Assembly (NCBI GenBank): GCA_025356095.1 | Contig: JANXUR010000001.1 | Span: 1-38,790, forward strand | From: Acidobacteriaceae bacterium | GTDB taxonomy: Bacteria > Acidobacteriota > Terriglobia > Terriglobales > Acidobacteriaceae | DNA length: 38,790 nt | Direction: 5' to 3' | Shown: positions 8,500-16,881 of the stretch, in pieces | How the letters are laid out: each line of letters starts with the position of its first letter | How positions within the stretch are numbered: the stretch's first letter is position 1 | Notes under the pieces: model-generated | What the model saw: the letters and a program-made list of their open reading frames with translations, nothing else | Told to the model about the DNA's origin: nothing | Database searches by the model: none | Program-made: the position numbers and the translations under genes

Positions 8500-9720
8500 C
8501 TATCGCTTCGGGCCGAAGAATGCCACCACCCCGAAAGATACCGTATGCTGGCTCTTGGAAATTGCCAGGGTATCGCCCCGGTCAAAAAACGGCTGGTCTG
8601 AGAAGTCACCGCGATACTCCAGACGCGCCAGCAACCCTTCGAGCATCTTGTATTCCGCCGTCATGGTGAACTCTTTTAAGGTTTGCGCCACGCCGGTGCT
8701 AAAGCCGTCCCGATCCTTAAACCACTCACCCCGTGGCGTAAACGACCACTTGGCGTTCGGTTGCAGGTGCAACGCGCCAGCTACACCATACCATTCGCTT
8801 GCAGTGGGTGTCGTGCCCGGAGCATTGTCGTTATGTCCGTAGTCCACGTTAACGTACGCACTCCACTTCGCGCTCGGCGGCGTAATCAGCAGCACAGAAT
8901 CATACAGATGCCTTACTCCTTGCCCCTTGGGATTGGCTGAGTTTTTGTCATTCTCCGGGCCTACATAGTAAGTATTCGTCCAGGCCAACCACTTAGCGGT
9001 GTAAGTGCCGGTAACACCGATGGTCTTACCGTTATTGTTGTCGCCGACGTTGTTCCAGCCATTTACAATCTGCGCGCCTGCGGTAAAGTGCTTGCCGAGC
9101 GGAGCAGAAGTGCGGATGCCAAAGTGGTAGTAGGGAATCGCCCAGGAAAACAGCAACGATCGCGAATAGTTCCAATTCGATTGCGACTCGATTACTTCCG
9201 CTCCCGCAGTGGTGACGAATTTGCCAAAGTCCACCTGAAAGCCCTTTGCCTTGGCAGGTTTCAGGCTGACGTATGCCTGTTCTACAAAACGAAAGCCGTC
9301 TGACACCTTTTCACTCGCTTGGCGGTTGAAGATGTCAAAGGCTCGCCCGAAACCCACGTCCAACTGAAAGCCTACAGGGTCGGCGGTGTGCGACAAGCTC
9401 AACTTTGCCTCATTCAGGCTGAATTGGTTGGCCTTGTCGTTAAAGTTGTACAGGTTATTGGTCTGCGAACCGGGGTGGTTGAAGTTGTAGTTGTAATACA
9501 CATCCACGGACCCGGCAAAATCAATCGGGCCAACGGACCAGGTGGGCACCGCAGGGGCCGCTGCCGCAGCAGCATCGGGCGCGGGTGCCGGTGCCGGTGT
9601 TTGCACCGCCGCAGTGGTAACCGGAGTCGGTGCCGCAGGGGGACTACTTTGGGCCGCCGCAGCCACGCTTAGAACCGCCGTAAGGGCAAGAGCACTCATC
9701 ATTAGGGTGAATTTAGACAC
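8500..9720 (-). CDS. Outer-membrane beta-barrel porin (BBP2/OmpL-like)
   Basis: Protein of 406 residues with a signal peptide (cut near VAAAAQ), a Pro/Ala-rich stretch (25-58), and then alternating amphipathic strands rich in Tyr, Trp and Asn. The opening DFAGSVDVYYNYNFNHP, the FGKFVTTAGAEVIESQSNWNYSRSLLF block and the closing TVSFGVVAFFG are typical of the BBP2 (OmpL-like) porin family. The start is GTG 9718-9720, 7 residues before the first ATG, with AAGGAG closely upstream. It should sit in the outer membrane as a passive pore; the substrate is unknown. It ends convergently with the FemAB-like gene. A perfect 14-base palindrome lies 31 bases before the start. Confidence 0.88.
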   Translation of the reverse strand: MSKFTLMMSALALTAVLSVAAAAQSSPPAAPTPVTTAAVQTPAPAPAPDAAAAAAPAVPTWSVGPIDFAGSVDVYYNYNFNHPGSQTNNLYNFNDKANQFSLNEAKLSLSHTADPVGFQLDVGFGRAFDIFNRQASEKVSDGFRFVEQAYVSLKPAKAKGFQVDFGKFVTTAGAEVIESQSNWNYSRSLLFSWAIPYYHFGIRTSAPLGKHFTAGAQIVNGWNNVGDNNNGKTIGVTGTYTAKWLAWTNTYYVGPENDKNSANPKGQGVRHLYDSVLLITPPSAKWSAYVNVDYGHNDNAPGTTPTASEWYGVAGALHLQPNAKWSFTPRGEWFKDRDGFSTGVAQTLKEFTMTAEYKMLEGLLARLEYRGDFSDQPFFDRGDTLAISKSQHTVSFGVVAFFGPKR

Positions 9721-9751
9721 ACGATCTCCTTCACGGTGGAGCGAGCATTAG

Positions 9752-9765
9752 AGCGTTGCAACGCT
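9752..9765. promoter_or_regulatory. 14-bp perfect palindrome upstream of the porin
   Basis: AGCGTTGCAACGCT equals its own reverse complement, centred between 9758 and 9759. It lies 31 bases upstream of the porin start and about 186 bases upstream of glnB. Its size and position suit a dimeric repressor or activator site; the regulator is unknown. Confidence 0.45.
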
Positions 9766-9920
9766 GTTTGATTGCGACTGTACGTGGTATGCAGATGAAA
9801 GGCCAATTAACATTTCTAATCTTGCCTATAACGAATTTGTCATTGGCTCCAACACGGCGTAGTGTGCATTATTGATATGCAACGCAATCCGGTTCTGGCC
9901 AGCCCTGCGGAATCCGGTAG

Positions 9921-10289
<369 letters not shown>

Positions 10290-10313
10290 CAGCGTAGGTA
10301 GAAGGTGCGGATG

Positions 10314-10339
10314 TGGCCGCCGCTAGCGGGCGGTGGCCA
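10314..10339. terminator. Hairpin between convergent glnB and VWFA gene 1
   Basis: 10-base-pair stem (one G-T pair) 10314-10323 / 10330-10339 with a 6-base loop that contains the TAG stop of the minus-strand gene. It could serve both converging transcripts; no clear T-run on either side. Confidence 0.45.
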
Positions 10340-11777
10340 CCGGGTAGTAGCCTTCCTTGGCGTACACCTGCACGTTCGGCCGCTTCACCCGCACTTCAAT
10401 CTCGCGCTTGCCGCCACCGGCTGATGCCTTGGCGACATACCCCAGTGTGTATTGATTCCGCGCTTCGGAGGTGAGCTTGGCGTATGCGGTTTCAATCGCC
10501 TGCCGGGAAAACTCCGTGTACAACTGCCCCGCCGTAGCATTCACATATTTCGGCAGGATGTTGCCATAGCCGTAGCGTGGTACCTTGATGCGCTGCAAAC
10601 GTCCGTAGCCGGGGATGGCTGCCGAATCCACCGCTACCCCGTACACCGCGATATCGCGCGTCAGCAAAACTTTCAGCGCGTCACTGAAGCTGGCCTTGCT
10701 GCCATCTTCACGGCCATCGCTGATTACAAAGACCACGCGTCGGCGATCTTTCTTGCGCCGCCCCAAGTCCAACGCAGCTGCCACAATGGCATCATTCAGC
10801 ACATGCGATTCCTTGGGCACCGAGTTCACAATCGGCCCACCCGTATCCAGCGGATGACCATTCACCGTCGGCCCGCTGGCCATAGGGCCGCTTACCACCG
10901 CTGGGCCACCGGTTCGCCCGTGCTCGGTGTTTTTCATCTCCTGCATAATCGCGTCCAGCGACTGCGGATTACGAAAATCCGTAATCTTGCGCACCGTGCC
11001 GCTGTAGGTATAAATCGCCACTTCGTCATAGGGCGCGAACGCTCCCTGCAAAGCGGAAAACGTCTCGTGCACCCGGTTTACCGCGATATCCGGCAAACTC
11101 AGGTCCAGCACCACTGCTATTGACATGGCAAACGGATCACTGGTGAAGAATGAAATCTTTTGCGGAACGTTATTTTCCAGCACCGTAAAGTCCTTCGGAA
11201 GCAACCCATCCACCAGATGGCCGTCACTGTCCTTCACAATCACAGGCACTTGCACAAAATTGGTGTTCACTGTGATCTTGTACAACTCATCCTGTCCTGA
11301 CGAGGGAGGTGTGGCAGGCGGTGCGTCGCCTTCTTTCACCGTTTTCACGTCAAACTGCGGAGGCGGAGGCAGATTGTCGTTCCTGAAGCTGCGCGGTGAA
11401 TCGCCTAGGGGTGGATCGCCTGCGGGCGGCCCGCTCGCGGGCGGTTCGCTGTTCGCACCCGGTTTCGGCCCCGGCAAGGTCGCTGGCAGGGGTTCCACTG
11501 GCTGCGGTGGACGTACTGCCGAAGGCGCGTCAGGAATCTCCTGCGGTGGCGTCGTGGCCTTGGTTTGGGCGTGGACCACCGCCAGGCCGGCAGGCAACAA
11601 GTAAAAGCCGCCAATCGCAATCAGGCCGCCCAGCAGTAGCCCAGTGGCACCAACCCGCAAGCCACGGCCATGGTTCCACTGGCCTTCGCCGCTCGACTTC
11701 GAGCCAAAAGCAAAGCGCCTTAAAGATTGGGCAATTTTTTGCACCCGTCGTGTCATATCCCGCCCGTAATTCCGCAT
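10323..11777 (-). CDS. VWFA-related secreted protein 1 (degenerate MIDAS)
   Basis: Protein of 484 residues of the acidobacterial VWFA-related family. A hydrophobic segment (42-70) is followed by a Pro-rich linker (72-160), a conserved entry domain (VNTNFVQVPVIVKDSDGHLVDG), the von Willebrand A domain, and the family's closing pattern RNQYTLGY ... KEGYYPV. The metal site that normally reads DxSxS is D225-L-S-L-P, so the second serine is lost; metal binding may be altered. IPDAPSA directly after the membrane segment recurs as LPDSPSA in VWFA protein 3. The start could be ATG 11777 or ATG 11756; only about 40 bases separate it from the divergent neighbour. Function of the family is unknown; extracellular or periplasmic protein binding is inferred. 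Confidence 0.87.
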   Translation of the reverse strand: MRNYGRDMTRRVQKIAQSLRRFAFGSKSSGEGQWNHGRGLRVGATGLLLGGLIAIGGFYLLPAGLAVVHAQTKATTPPQEIPDAPSAVRPPQPVEPLPATLPGPKPGANSEPPASGPPAGDPPLGDSPRSFRNDNLPPPPQFDVKTVKEGDAPPATPPSSGQDELYKITVNTNFVQVPVIVKDSDGHLVDGLLPKDFTVLENNVPQKISFFTSDPFAMSIAVVLDLSLPDIAVNRVHETFSALQGAFAPYDEVAIYTYSGTVRKITDFRNPQSLDAIMQEMKNTEHGRTGGPAVVSGPMASGPTVNGHPLDTGGPIVNSVPKESHVLNDAIVAAALDLGRRKKDRRRVVFVISDGREDGSKASFSDALKVLLTRDIAVYGVAVDSAAIPGYGRLQRIKVPRYGYGNILPKYVNATAGQLYTEFSRQAIETAYAKLTSEARNQYTLGYVAKASAGGGKREIEVRVKRPNVQVYAKEGYYPVATAR

Positions 11778-11816
11778 CTAAGGATTAGACTACCAAAGCC
11801 GAGGAATTGTTTTCTC

Positions 11817-12851
11817 ATGCCCCAAAGAAATCGTGCCGCCTACGCCCTGTCCGACGCGGTTTGGCGTCGTCCGTTGCTGTGCCTCGTGGTGCTGGCAGGG
11901 CTGGCGACTTTCGCCACAGCTCAGCAGGCACCCCCGCCCAGCGACTCACAAGACGAGCCAGTGACCACCCTGAAGGGTGGCATTGACGTAGTTAATGTCT
12001 ATTTCAACGTTAAAGACAAGAAGGGTGGGCTCATTCCGGCGCTAACCAAGGACGAGTTCGACGTCGAAGAAGACGGCACCCCGCAGTCCATCCGCTACTT
12101 TACCGCTGAGACCAACCTTCCCCTGACTCTAGCCATTTTAATTGATAGCAGCCCCAGCCAGGAGCGGGTTCTGGAGATTGAAAAACAGGTGGGCGGCCAG
12201 TTTCTGCGCGAATTCCTTAAGGAAAAGGACGAAGCGGCGATTATCAGCTTCGACTCCACGGTTGACCTGCTGCAGGATTTCACCAATTCCACGCGAATGC
12301 TGTCACGCGGCCTGGAGAAGGCACGGGTTGGCGGTGGGGGTGGTGGATCCATGCCCGGCCTTGGTGGCGGCCCAGTGCCCACCTCCCGGCCCAAGGGCAC
12401 GGTGCTCTACGACGCAGTCTATGTCGCGTCGCATGAAAAACTTTCCAGCGAAGCCGGACGAAAAGCCATCATTCTGCTGACCGATGGCGAAGACCAGGGC
12501 AGCGATCTAACCATCAAAGAGGCCGAAGAGGCCGCCCAGAAGGCTGACACGATTTGCTACGTGCTGCTGATTGCGGATCGCGGTTTTTACGGCGGATTTG
12601 GCTACCACGGCGACTACGAGATGCGCCGTCTGACCGAGGAAACTGGCGGGCGCGTGATTGTGGTGGGTAACAAGCAAGACAAACTCAAGGAAGCCTTTGA
12701 CCAGATTTCCGCCGAATTGCGCAGCCAATACAGCGTTGGATACGTGCCAACCAACCGCAAAAAGGACGGCAGCTATCGCAAGCTTTCAGTCAAGTCGAAG
12801 CAGGGTTACAAGATACAGGCCCGCAAGGGTTACTACGCCACCGGCGAATAG
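11817..12851 (+). CDS. VWFA-related secreted protein 2 (intact MIDAS)
   Basis: Protein of 344 residues of the same family as its divergent neighbour. It has a signal or anchor segment at residues 19-36 (ending TFATAQQ), then GGIDVVNVYFNVKDKKGGLI, and the A domain with a complete metal motif D110-S-S112-P-S114. A glycine-rich loop (GGGGGGSMPGLGGG) lies in the middle, TDGEDQG follows, and the protein closes with LRSQYSVGY and RKGYYATGE. The start ATG 11817 has GAGGAA about 11 bases upstream; an upstream in-frame ATG at 11727 overlaps the divergent gene. It is likely a periplasmic or surface protein. The strong two-way terminator at 12989-13020 ends its transcript. Confidence 0.9.
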   Translation: MPQRNRAAYALSDAVWRRPLLCLVVLAGLATFATAQQAPPPSDSQDEPVTTLKGGIDVVNVYFNVKDKKGGLIPALTKDEFDVEEDGTPQSIRYFTAETNLPLTLAILIDSSPSQERVLEIEKQVGGQFLREFLKEKDEAAIISFDSTVDLLQDFTNSTRMLSRGLEKARVGGGGGGSMPGLGGGPVPTSRPKGTVLYDAVYVASHEKLSSEAGRKAIILLTDGEDQGSDLTIKEAEEAAQKADTICYVLLIADRGFYGGFGYHGDYEMRRLTEETGGRVIVVGNKQDKLKEAFDQISAELRSQYSVGYVPTNRKKDGSYRKLSVKSKQGYKIQARKGYYATGE

Positions 12852-12988
12852 GTTTGCGCTCTTCTTGTTCGAGCTCGCGATCAGTGACGGGTCGTCCACC
12901 ATGGCGGCAACAGTCCGCAGGCATTGACCCTGACTGCGACCGGTGCCTCGGGGCAATAGCTCGACCCAACTGTTCCTCGAATCAACGC

Positions 12989-13020
12989 AAAGAGCCCGCC
13001 GGGAATCCGGCGGGCTCTTT
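12989..13020. terminator. Bidirectional intrinsic terminator
   Basis: Perfect 14-base-pair stem (12989-13002 / 13007-13020) with a GAAT loop. It begins AAAGAGCCCGCCGG and ends CTCTTT, so both strands have A/T-rich stem ends. It lies between the converging VWFA genes 2 and 3, and would also end the long minus-strand cluster. Confidence 0.85.
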
Positions 13021-13048
13021 GCTTGGCACACGCTTTCCAGATTGACTG

Positions 13049-14350
13049 CTACTTCACAATGCCACCCTTGCTCTTCTTCACCGGCTGAGCCGAGGCCGCA
13101 CTCGGTGCATAGTAGCCTAGCCGCGCCCGCACTTTGATGTTCTTCCGCCCCGGCGCGTCAATCGAAATCTTGTGGTATCGGCCATCCAGTTGGAAGTTCA
13201 CTGGCCGGTACGATACCCGATACTGCGACCGCAGCTCATCTTGAATCTCAGTAAACGAATCGGCCACATCCTCCAGCTTGAAGGGGAAAAAGGCGCGCCC
13301 GCCCGTGGCGTCAGCGATGCGCTCCAGTATCTTGTCGTCGAGCCCCTTGCTGCCGGTGATATTGGTGCTGATTACGTAGATGATCACTTCGGCGCGTTCC
13401 GCCATATCAATTGCTTCTTCGCGGGTCACGTGGCTGGCCGTGTCGTGGCCGTCGGTCAGCAGAATAATGGCGCGCCGTACCGCCGTCTTGGCTGGCGGAG
13501 CTTTCAGTAACTTGTCACGGCAGGCAAAATACAGCGCGTCATACAGCGCCGTACCGCCGCCGGGCTTCAGCATACGAATGCCTTTGCTCAGCGCCTCTGT
13601 GCTGTCTGTAAAGTCTTGGGTTACCTCAGGCGTTTCGTCGAAGCCGATCACAAACGCCTTGTCCGTTGAAGGCCGCACAATCTGGCTCAAAAATTCAATC
13701 GCCGCTTCCTGTTCAAACTTGAATCGGTCGCGGATGGAGTTGGACGCGTCAATCATCAGTCCCACTTGCAGCGGCAGGTCAGTCTGCGCCGCAAATACAC
13801 TGACGCGTGCCGGGGGCTTGCCATCATCCAGAATGCGGACTTCGTCCTTGGCTAAGTCCTTCACAAAGCGATTGTGCTTGTCCGATGCCGTGAAAATCAG
13901 GTTCACTTCATCTACTGTTACCCGCAGGATCGTATTCTCGCCTTCAGCAGTGTTGTCTTCCGCTGTGCGCGGCGGAGGGTTGCCCGAGTTGTCCAGCTTG
14001 TCGTCAGCGGCATCGGATGCCTTGGCCTCAGACGCGGCAGAGGGCGATTGGCCCGCAGGGGCGGTCGCCTTGGAGGCACCCGCAGTGCTTGTCTGCTGCG
14101 CAGCCTTGGCCTTGTCGGATGCTTGCTGCGCCGCTTGTTGCGCCGCTTGCTTTGCCGCAGCTTCTTTATCCGCAGCCGCCTTGGCGGCCGCATCCTGCGC
14201 TGCCTGCGCGGCCCGCTGTTTTTCCGCGAGGATGGCGGAAGGTGAGTCTGGCAAGTCTTGGGTTGGGCTCTGCGCTTGCGCTGACGCAACCACAAAGCTT
14301 CCAAGAGCCACTGCCAGCAACGCAGTTGCGGGTACGGTTAACAATTTCAT
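13049..14350 (-). CDS. VWFA-related secreted protein 3 with Ala/Lys/Gln-rich helix
   Basis: Protein of 433 residues. A signal peptide (1-26, ending ASAQA) and the motif LPDSPSA (33-39) are followed by an Ala/Lys/Gln-rich stretch (about 42-95), probably a long helix or coiled coil in the style of TolA linkers. Then come a short acidic/Pro stretch and the VWFA-related domain with intact D201-A-S203-N-S205, LLTDGHDTASHVT, LRSQYRVSY and LGYYAPS. The start ATG 14350 has GGAAG five bases upstream; ATG 14362 has none. It follows rluD by 27 bases on the same strand, so it probably sits at the end of that operon. Family role unknown; the helix may span the periplasm or mediate oligomers (inference). 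Confidence 0.88.
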   Translation of the reverse strand: MKLLTVPATALLAVALGSFVVASAQAQSPTQDLPDSPSAILAEKQRAAQAAQDAAAKAAADKEAAAKQAAQQAAQQASDKAKAAQQTSTAGASKATAPAGQSPSAASEAKASDAADDKLDNSGNPPPRTAEDNTAEGENTILRVTVDEVNLIFTASDKHNRFVKDLAKDEVRILDDGKPPARVSVFAAQTDLPLQVGLMIDASNSIRDRFKFEQEAAIEFLSQIVRPSTDKAFVIGFDETPEVTQDFTDSTEALSKGIRMLKPGGGTALYDALYFACRDKLLKAPPAKTAVRRAIILLTDGHDTASHVTREEAIDMAERAEVIIYVISTNITGSKGLDDKILERIADATGGRAFFPFKLEDVADSFTEIQDELRSQYRVSYRPVNFQLDGRYHKISIDAPGRKNIKVRARLGYYAPSAASAQPVKKSKGGIVK

Positions 14351-14377
14351 AGATACTTCCATTATAGGATGAAGCCC

Positions 14378-15394
14378 TCAGCCTGCCCGCAGGCTCGTAG
14401 CAAACCGCTCCAGTTCCGGCGGTAGCGGAGCGCTAAACTGCAAAGCCTCTCCGGTGGTTGGATGCACAAACTCCAGCCGCGCGGCGTGTAAAAAGTTGCG
14501 CCCCAGTGTGGGCTGGCTCGCCACCCGCATCTGGGAGCGCGACGGGTTACGAGAAAGCTGCTTTAATTCCTCGGGCGCACCGTACAGCGTGTCTCCTGCC
14601 ACAGGATGCCCCAGCGAACTCATATGCACCCGGATCTGATGGGTTCGCCCGGTATCAATCTGCACATCCACCAGCGAAAACACCCCGAACGGAGTTTCCA
14701 TCTCCTCGCGCACCGCATAATGTGTAATCGCCGCCCGCCCCTCTGCCAGCCGCGAAGTCATGCGGGTGCGATGCACCGGGTCTCGCGCGATAGGAGTCCG
14801 AACCGTACCGCTCGCCTGCTTGAATCGTCCATGTACCAGCGCCACGTACTGCTTCTTCACCTCGCGCTTGGCAAACTGTGCCGCCAGTTTACGGTGCGCC
14901 GCGTCTGTTTTGGCCACCAGAATAAGCCCGCTGGTTTCGCGATCCAGCCGATGCACAATCCCCGGCCGCAACTCACCGCCCACACCAGAAAGCGCCGCAA
15001 AGTGATGCAGCAGCGCATTCACCAGCGTGCCGCGATTGCGCAGGCTCTCCGTGGCACCCGCACCGGCGTGCACCATCATCCCAGCCGGCTTGTGGATCAC
15101 CGCCAACTGGTCGTCTTCATACACAATGTCAAGCGCAATGTCTTCAGCAAACGCACGCAACGGAGCGCGCTGCAGCGGCTCCAGCACTTTTACCAACTCG
15201 CCTCCCCGCAGCTTTTGCGACACCTTGGCGGGTTTGCCGTTCAGCAAAACCTTGCCTACGCTGATGTGCTCTTGCACCAGCGTGCGTCCCGCGTCAGGAA
15301 GGTGCGGCGTCAGAAAAACGTCCAGCCGCTGCCCCGCAGCAGAATCAGGCACCGCAATCGTGAAAGGGTAGGTAAGAGCCGCAGAGGTAGGCAT
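14378..15394 (-). CDS. rluD: RluD-family pseudouridine synthase
   Basis: Makes pseudouridine in rRNA (RluD acts on helix 69 of 23S). It has an N-terminal S4-like RNA-binding domain (GQRLDVFLTPHLPDAGRTLVQ, KVLLNGKPAKVSQKLRGGE) and then the catalytic domain with GIVHRLDRETSGL, which carries the catalytic Asp, followed by VDVQIDTGRTHQIRVHMSSLGHPVAGDTLYG. About 338 residues from ATG 15394; ATG 15409 is equally possible. The frame is open up to 15565, but that start would overlap lgt by 43 bases. Which of RluA/C/D it equals cannot be proved; the S4 domain and length fit RluD or RluC. Lies between lgt and VWFA gene 3 on the same strand. Confidence 0.9.
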   Translation of the reverse strand: MPTSAALTYPFTIAVPDSAAGQRLDVFLTPHLPDAGRTLVQEHISVGKVLLNGKPAKVSQKLRGGELVKVLEPLQRAPLRAFAEDIALDIVYEDDQLAVIHKPAGMMVHAGAGATESLRNRGTLVNALLHHFAALSGVGGELRPGIVHRLDRETSGLILVAKTDAAHRKLAAQFAKREVKKQYVALVHGRFKQASGTVRTPIARDPVHRTRMTSRLAEGRAAITHYAVREEMETPFGVFSLVDVQIDTGRTHQIRVHMSSLGHPVAGDTLYGAPEELKQLSRNPSRSQMRVASQPTLGRNFLHAARLEFVHPTTGEALQFSAPLPPELERFATSLRAG

Positions 15395-15522
15395 GGTGGT
15401 CTCTACCATGCTATCAACTGCGATATCTAGCAGCGCGATTGGTGGGAGGGGAATTGTGACCTGTGACCTGAACCCCGCTATGGCCAAGTCGCAACGCGCG
15501 CTGCGGCGACCGGTCTGCCAGC

Positions 15523-16317
15523 TTAGGCGGAGACGGTTGACGCCCGCGCGGGCCGACGAATCCACATCAGCCCGCCCACAATCACCAAGCCAATCGAAAT
15601 CGCCTGCGTCGTGGTCAGGGCACCGCCGAGCAACTCTCCCCGGCCAGGATCGCCGCGTAGGAACTCGATAAAGAAGCGCTCGATTCCGTAAAGCGCCATG
15701 AAAGTGCCAAACACCTGACCGTTAAAGGTCTTGCGCCGGAACAGCCACAGCAGCAAAAAGAAATTTATCAGCTCGGCTGCGCCTTCAATCAATTGTGTGG
15801 GATGCAGATGCACACCCAGCGGCACACCCGTCTGCGCATTGGCAATCACGCTGTTAAAGGTCACTCCCCAGGGCAAGTCGGTGTGTTTGCCATAACAACA
15901 TCCGGCAGAAAAGCAGCCCATCCGCCCCAGCACATGGCCAAAGGCCAGCCCCGGCGCAAAGCAATCCAGCGTTTTAAGCAGCGGCATCTGGTGCGCCCGC
16001 ATATACCAGACGCCCGCCAGCAGCGCTCCCAGCAGGCCTCCAGAAAACACTCCTCCCGATTGCAACGTGGCTAGGCTGAAGATTTCGCGCGGGTTCTGCG
16101 AGTAGTGTGCCCAATCGTTCACGATGAGCAGAATCTTCGCGCCCACAATGCCGCTCAGCACCATCAGAATGCCGAGGTTCCACGCATCATCTTCCAGAAT
16201 GCCTTGCGTCCGCGCCAGCCGGGCGCAAATGTACATCCCAATGAGCACGCCCATGGCCACCAGAAATCCGTAGGTGGGCAGGGAAAACGATCCGATTTGC
16301 AACAAGCGGGGAAACAT
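15523..16317 (-). CDS. lgt: Prolipoprotein diacylglyceryl transferase
   Basis: Inner-membrane enzyme that moves diacylglycerol from phosphatidylglycerol to the lipobox cysteine of prolipoproteins. 264 residues with several membrane segments. It has PTYGFLVAMGVLIGMYICAR at the start, then LQSGGVFSGGLLGALL, and GRMGCFSAGCCYGKHTDLPWGV, the cysteine-rich variant of the family's GR-G-N-F-N-E signature. The His of the proteobacterial HGGL motif is Ser here (FSGGLLG). It ends YGIERFFIEFLRGDPGRGEL and then a last helix. A substrate is in this window: the cytochrome lipoprotein at 31401. Directly upstream lie two copies of a roughly 30-base repeat that may regulate it; no strong ribosome-binding site is seen. 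Confidence 0.93.
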   Translation of the reverse strand: MFPRLLQIGSFSLPTYGFLVAMGVLIGMYICARLARTQGILEDDAWNLGILMVLSGIVGAKILLIVNDWAHYSQNPREIFSLATLQSGGVFSGGLLGALLAGVWYMRAHQMPLLKTLDCFAPGLAFGHVLGRMGCFSAGCCYGKHTDLPWGVTFNSVIANAQTGVPLGVHLHPTQLIEGAAELINFFLLLWLFRRKTFNGQVFGTFMALYGIERFFIEFLRGDPGRGELLGGALTTTQAISIGLVIVGGLMWIRRPARASTVSA

Positions 16318-16329
16318 AGTTGGGAGAGC

Positions 16330-16389
16330 TAATTTCTTTCTGGTGCGAACTGGTCCGCACTAATATCTTTCTGGTGCGAACCGGTGCGA
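16330..16389. promoter_or_regulatory. Tandem ~30-bp direct repeat in the lgt upstream region
   Basis: The block TAATTTCTTTCTGGTGCGAA at 16330 recurs at 16361 with one change (TAATATC...), a period of 31 bases, starting only 13 bases from the lgt start codon. The core GGTGCGAAC occurs in both copies, GGTGCGAG follows at 16383, and its inverse TTCGCAC is at about 16407. This is the pattern of a multi-site operator, or of a duplicated translation-initiation region read on the minus strand. Confidence 0.5.
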
Positions 16390-16504
16390 GTGTCCGGTCA
16401 TGCTAGTTTCGCACTATTACTTAGATGCGTCTCGCGCACCACGCCTTCATCGCGCAGCGAAGATCGCTGCAACGCCTACAAAGCCACAAAAACTAAAGCC
16501 GACC

Positions 16505-16686
16505 CACGCGGCCGTGCAGCGGGCCGAAACTGAACCCGTCCTTCGACGGCGGTAACCCACCGCCACCCATTAGGCATTTCCGTCTGGCGGAACCTTGCAC
16601 ACAGGATGACGAGCAGAGCTCCCTGTTCATTGAATGTTGGTTCAAATTTCGGTGTCCGCCGTCACCAACTTGGCAGGCCGACTTCG
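16505..16686 (-). ncRNA. Candidate structured RNA (possible 6S RNA) between zapA and lgt
   Basis: The gap 16318-16881 contains no plausible gene. Its minus strand can be folded by hand. An outer stem joins 16673-16680 with 16509-16517 (CGGCCTGC with GCACGGCCG, one bulge). An inner long-range stem joins 16639-16652 with 16524-16536 (CCGAAATTTGAACC with GGTTCAGTTTCGG, 13 pairs, one bulge). Within it are hairpins at about 16601-16625, 16578-16592, 16548-16564 and 16536-16549; the last two overlap slightly and cannot both form fully. A promoter-like TTGTGC-N17-TAGCAT precedes the predicted 5' end. In many bacteria 6S RNA lies right after zapA, as here, but the hand fold is more branched than textbook 6S RNA, so the family is uncertain. 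Confidence 0.4.
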
Positions 16687-16881
16687 AATTCGATGCTAAA
16701 AGGTGGAACGGGTTTGCACAAGCCCAAGACGCAAATTTTCAGCAAATCTGTGTCACGAAAGTTTCTATGCGCAGAATCAGCGACTGCGAAGGTGGGTGTT
16801 TTCAGACGATTGCAGGGACTTCCTTAGCGTGAGCCAGCACCAAAAGAAATGTGGGTGCAGAGCAGAATCTTCGCGCGAAAA

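Noticed and set aside
13380-14372. 330-residue open frame on the plus strand, Ala/Ser/Cys-rich
   Set aside because: It lies entirely opposite VWFA gene 3, and its composition is the mirror of the Ala/Lys/Gln-rich stretch; no domain resemblance.
16636-16655. GGTTCAAAT as a tRNA T-arm
   Set aside because: No acceptor stem, anticodon loop or 3' CCA-like end can be drawn around it; the bases pair instead with 16524-16536.
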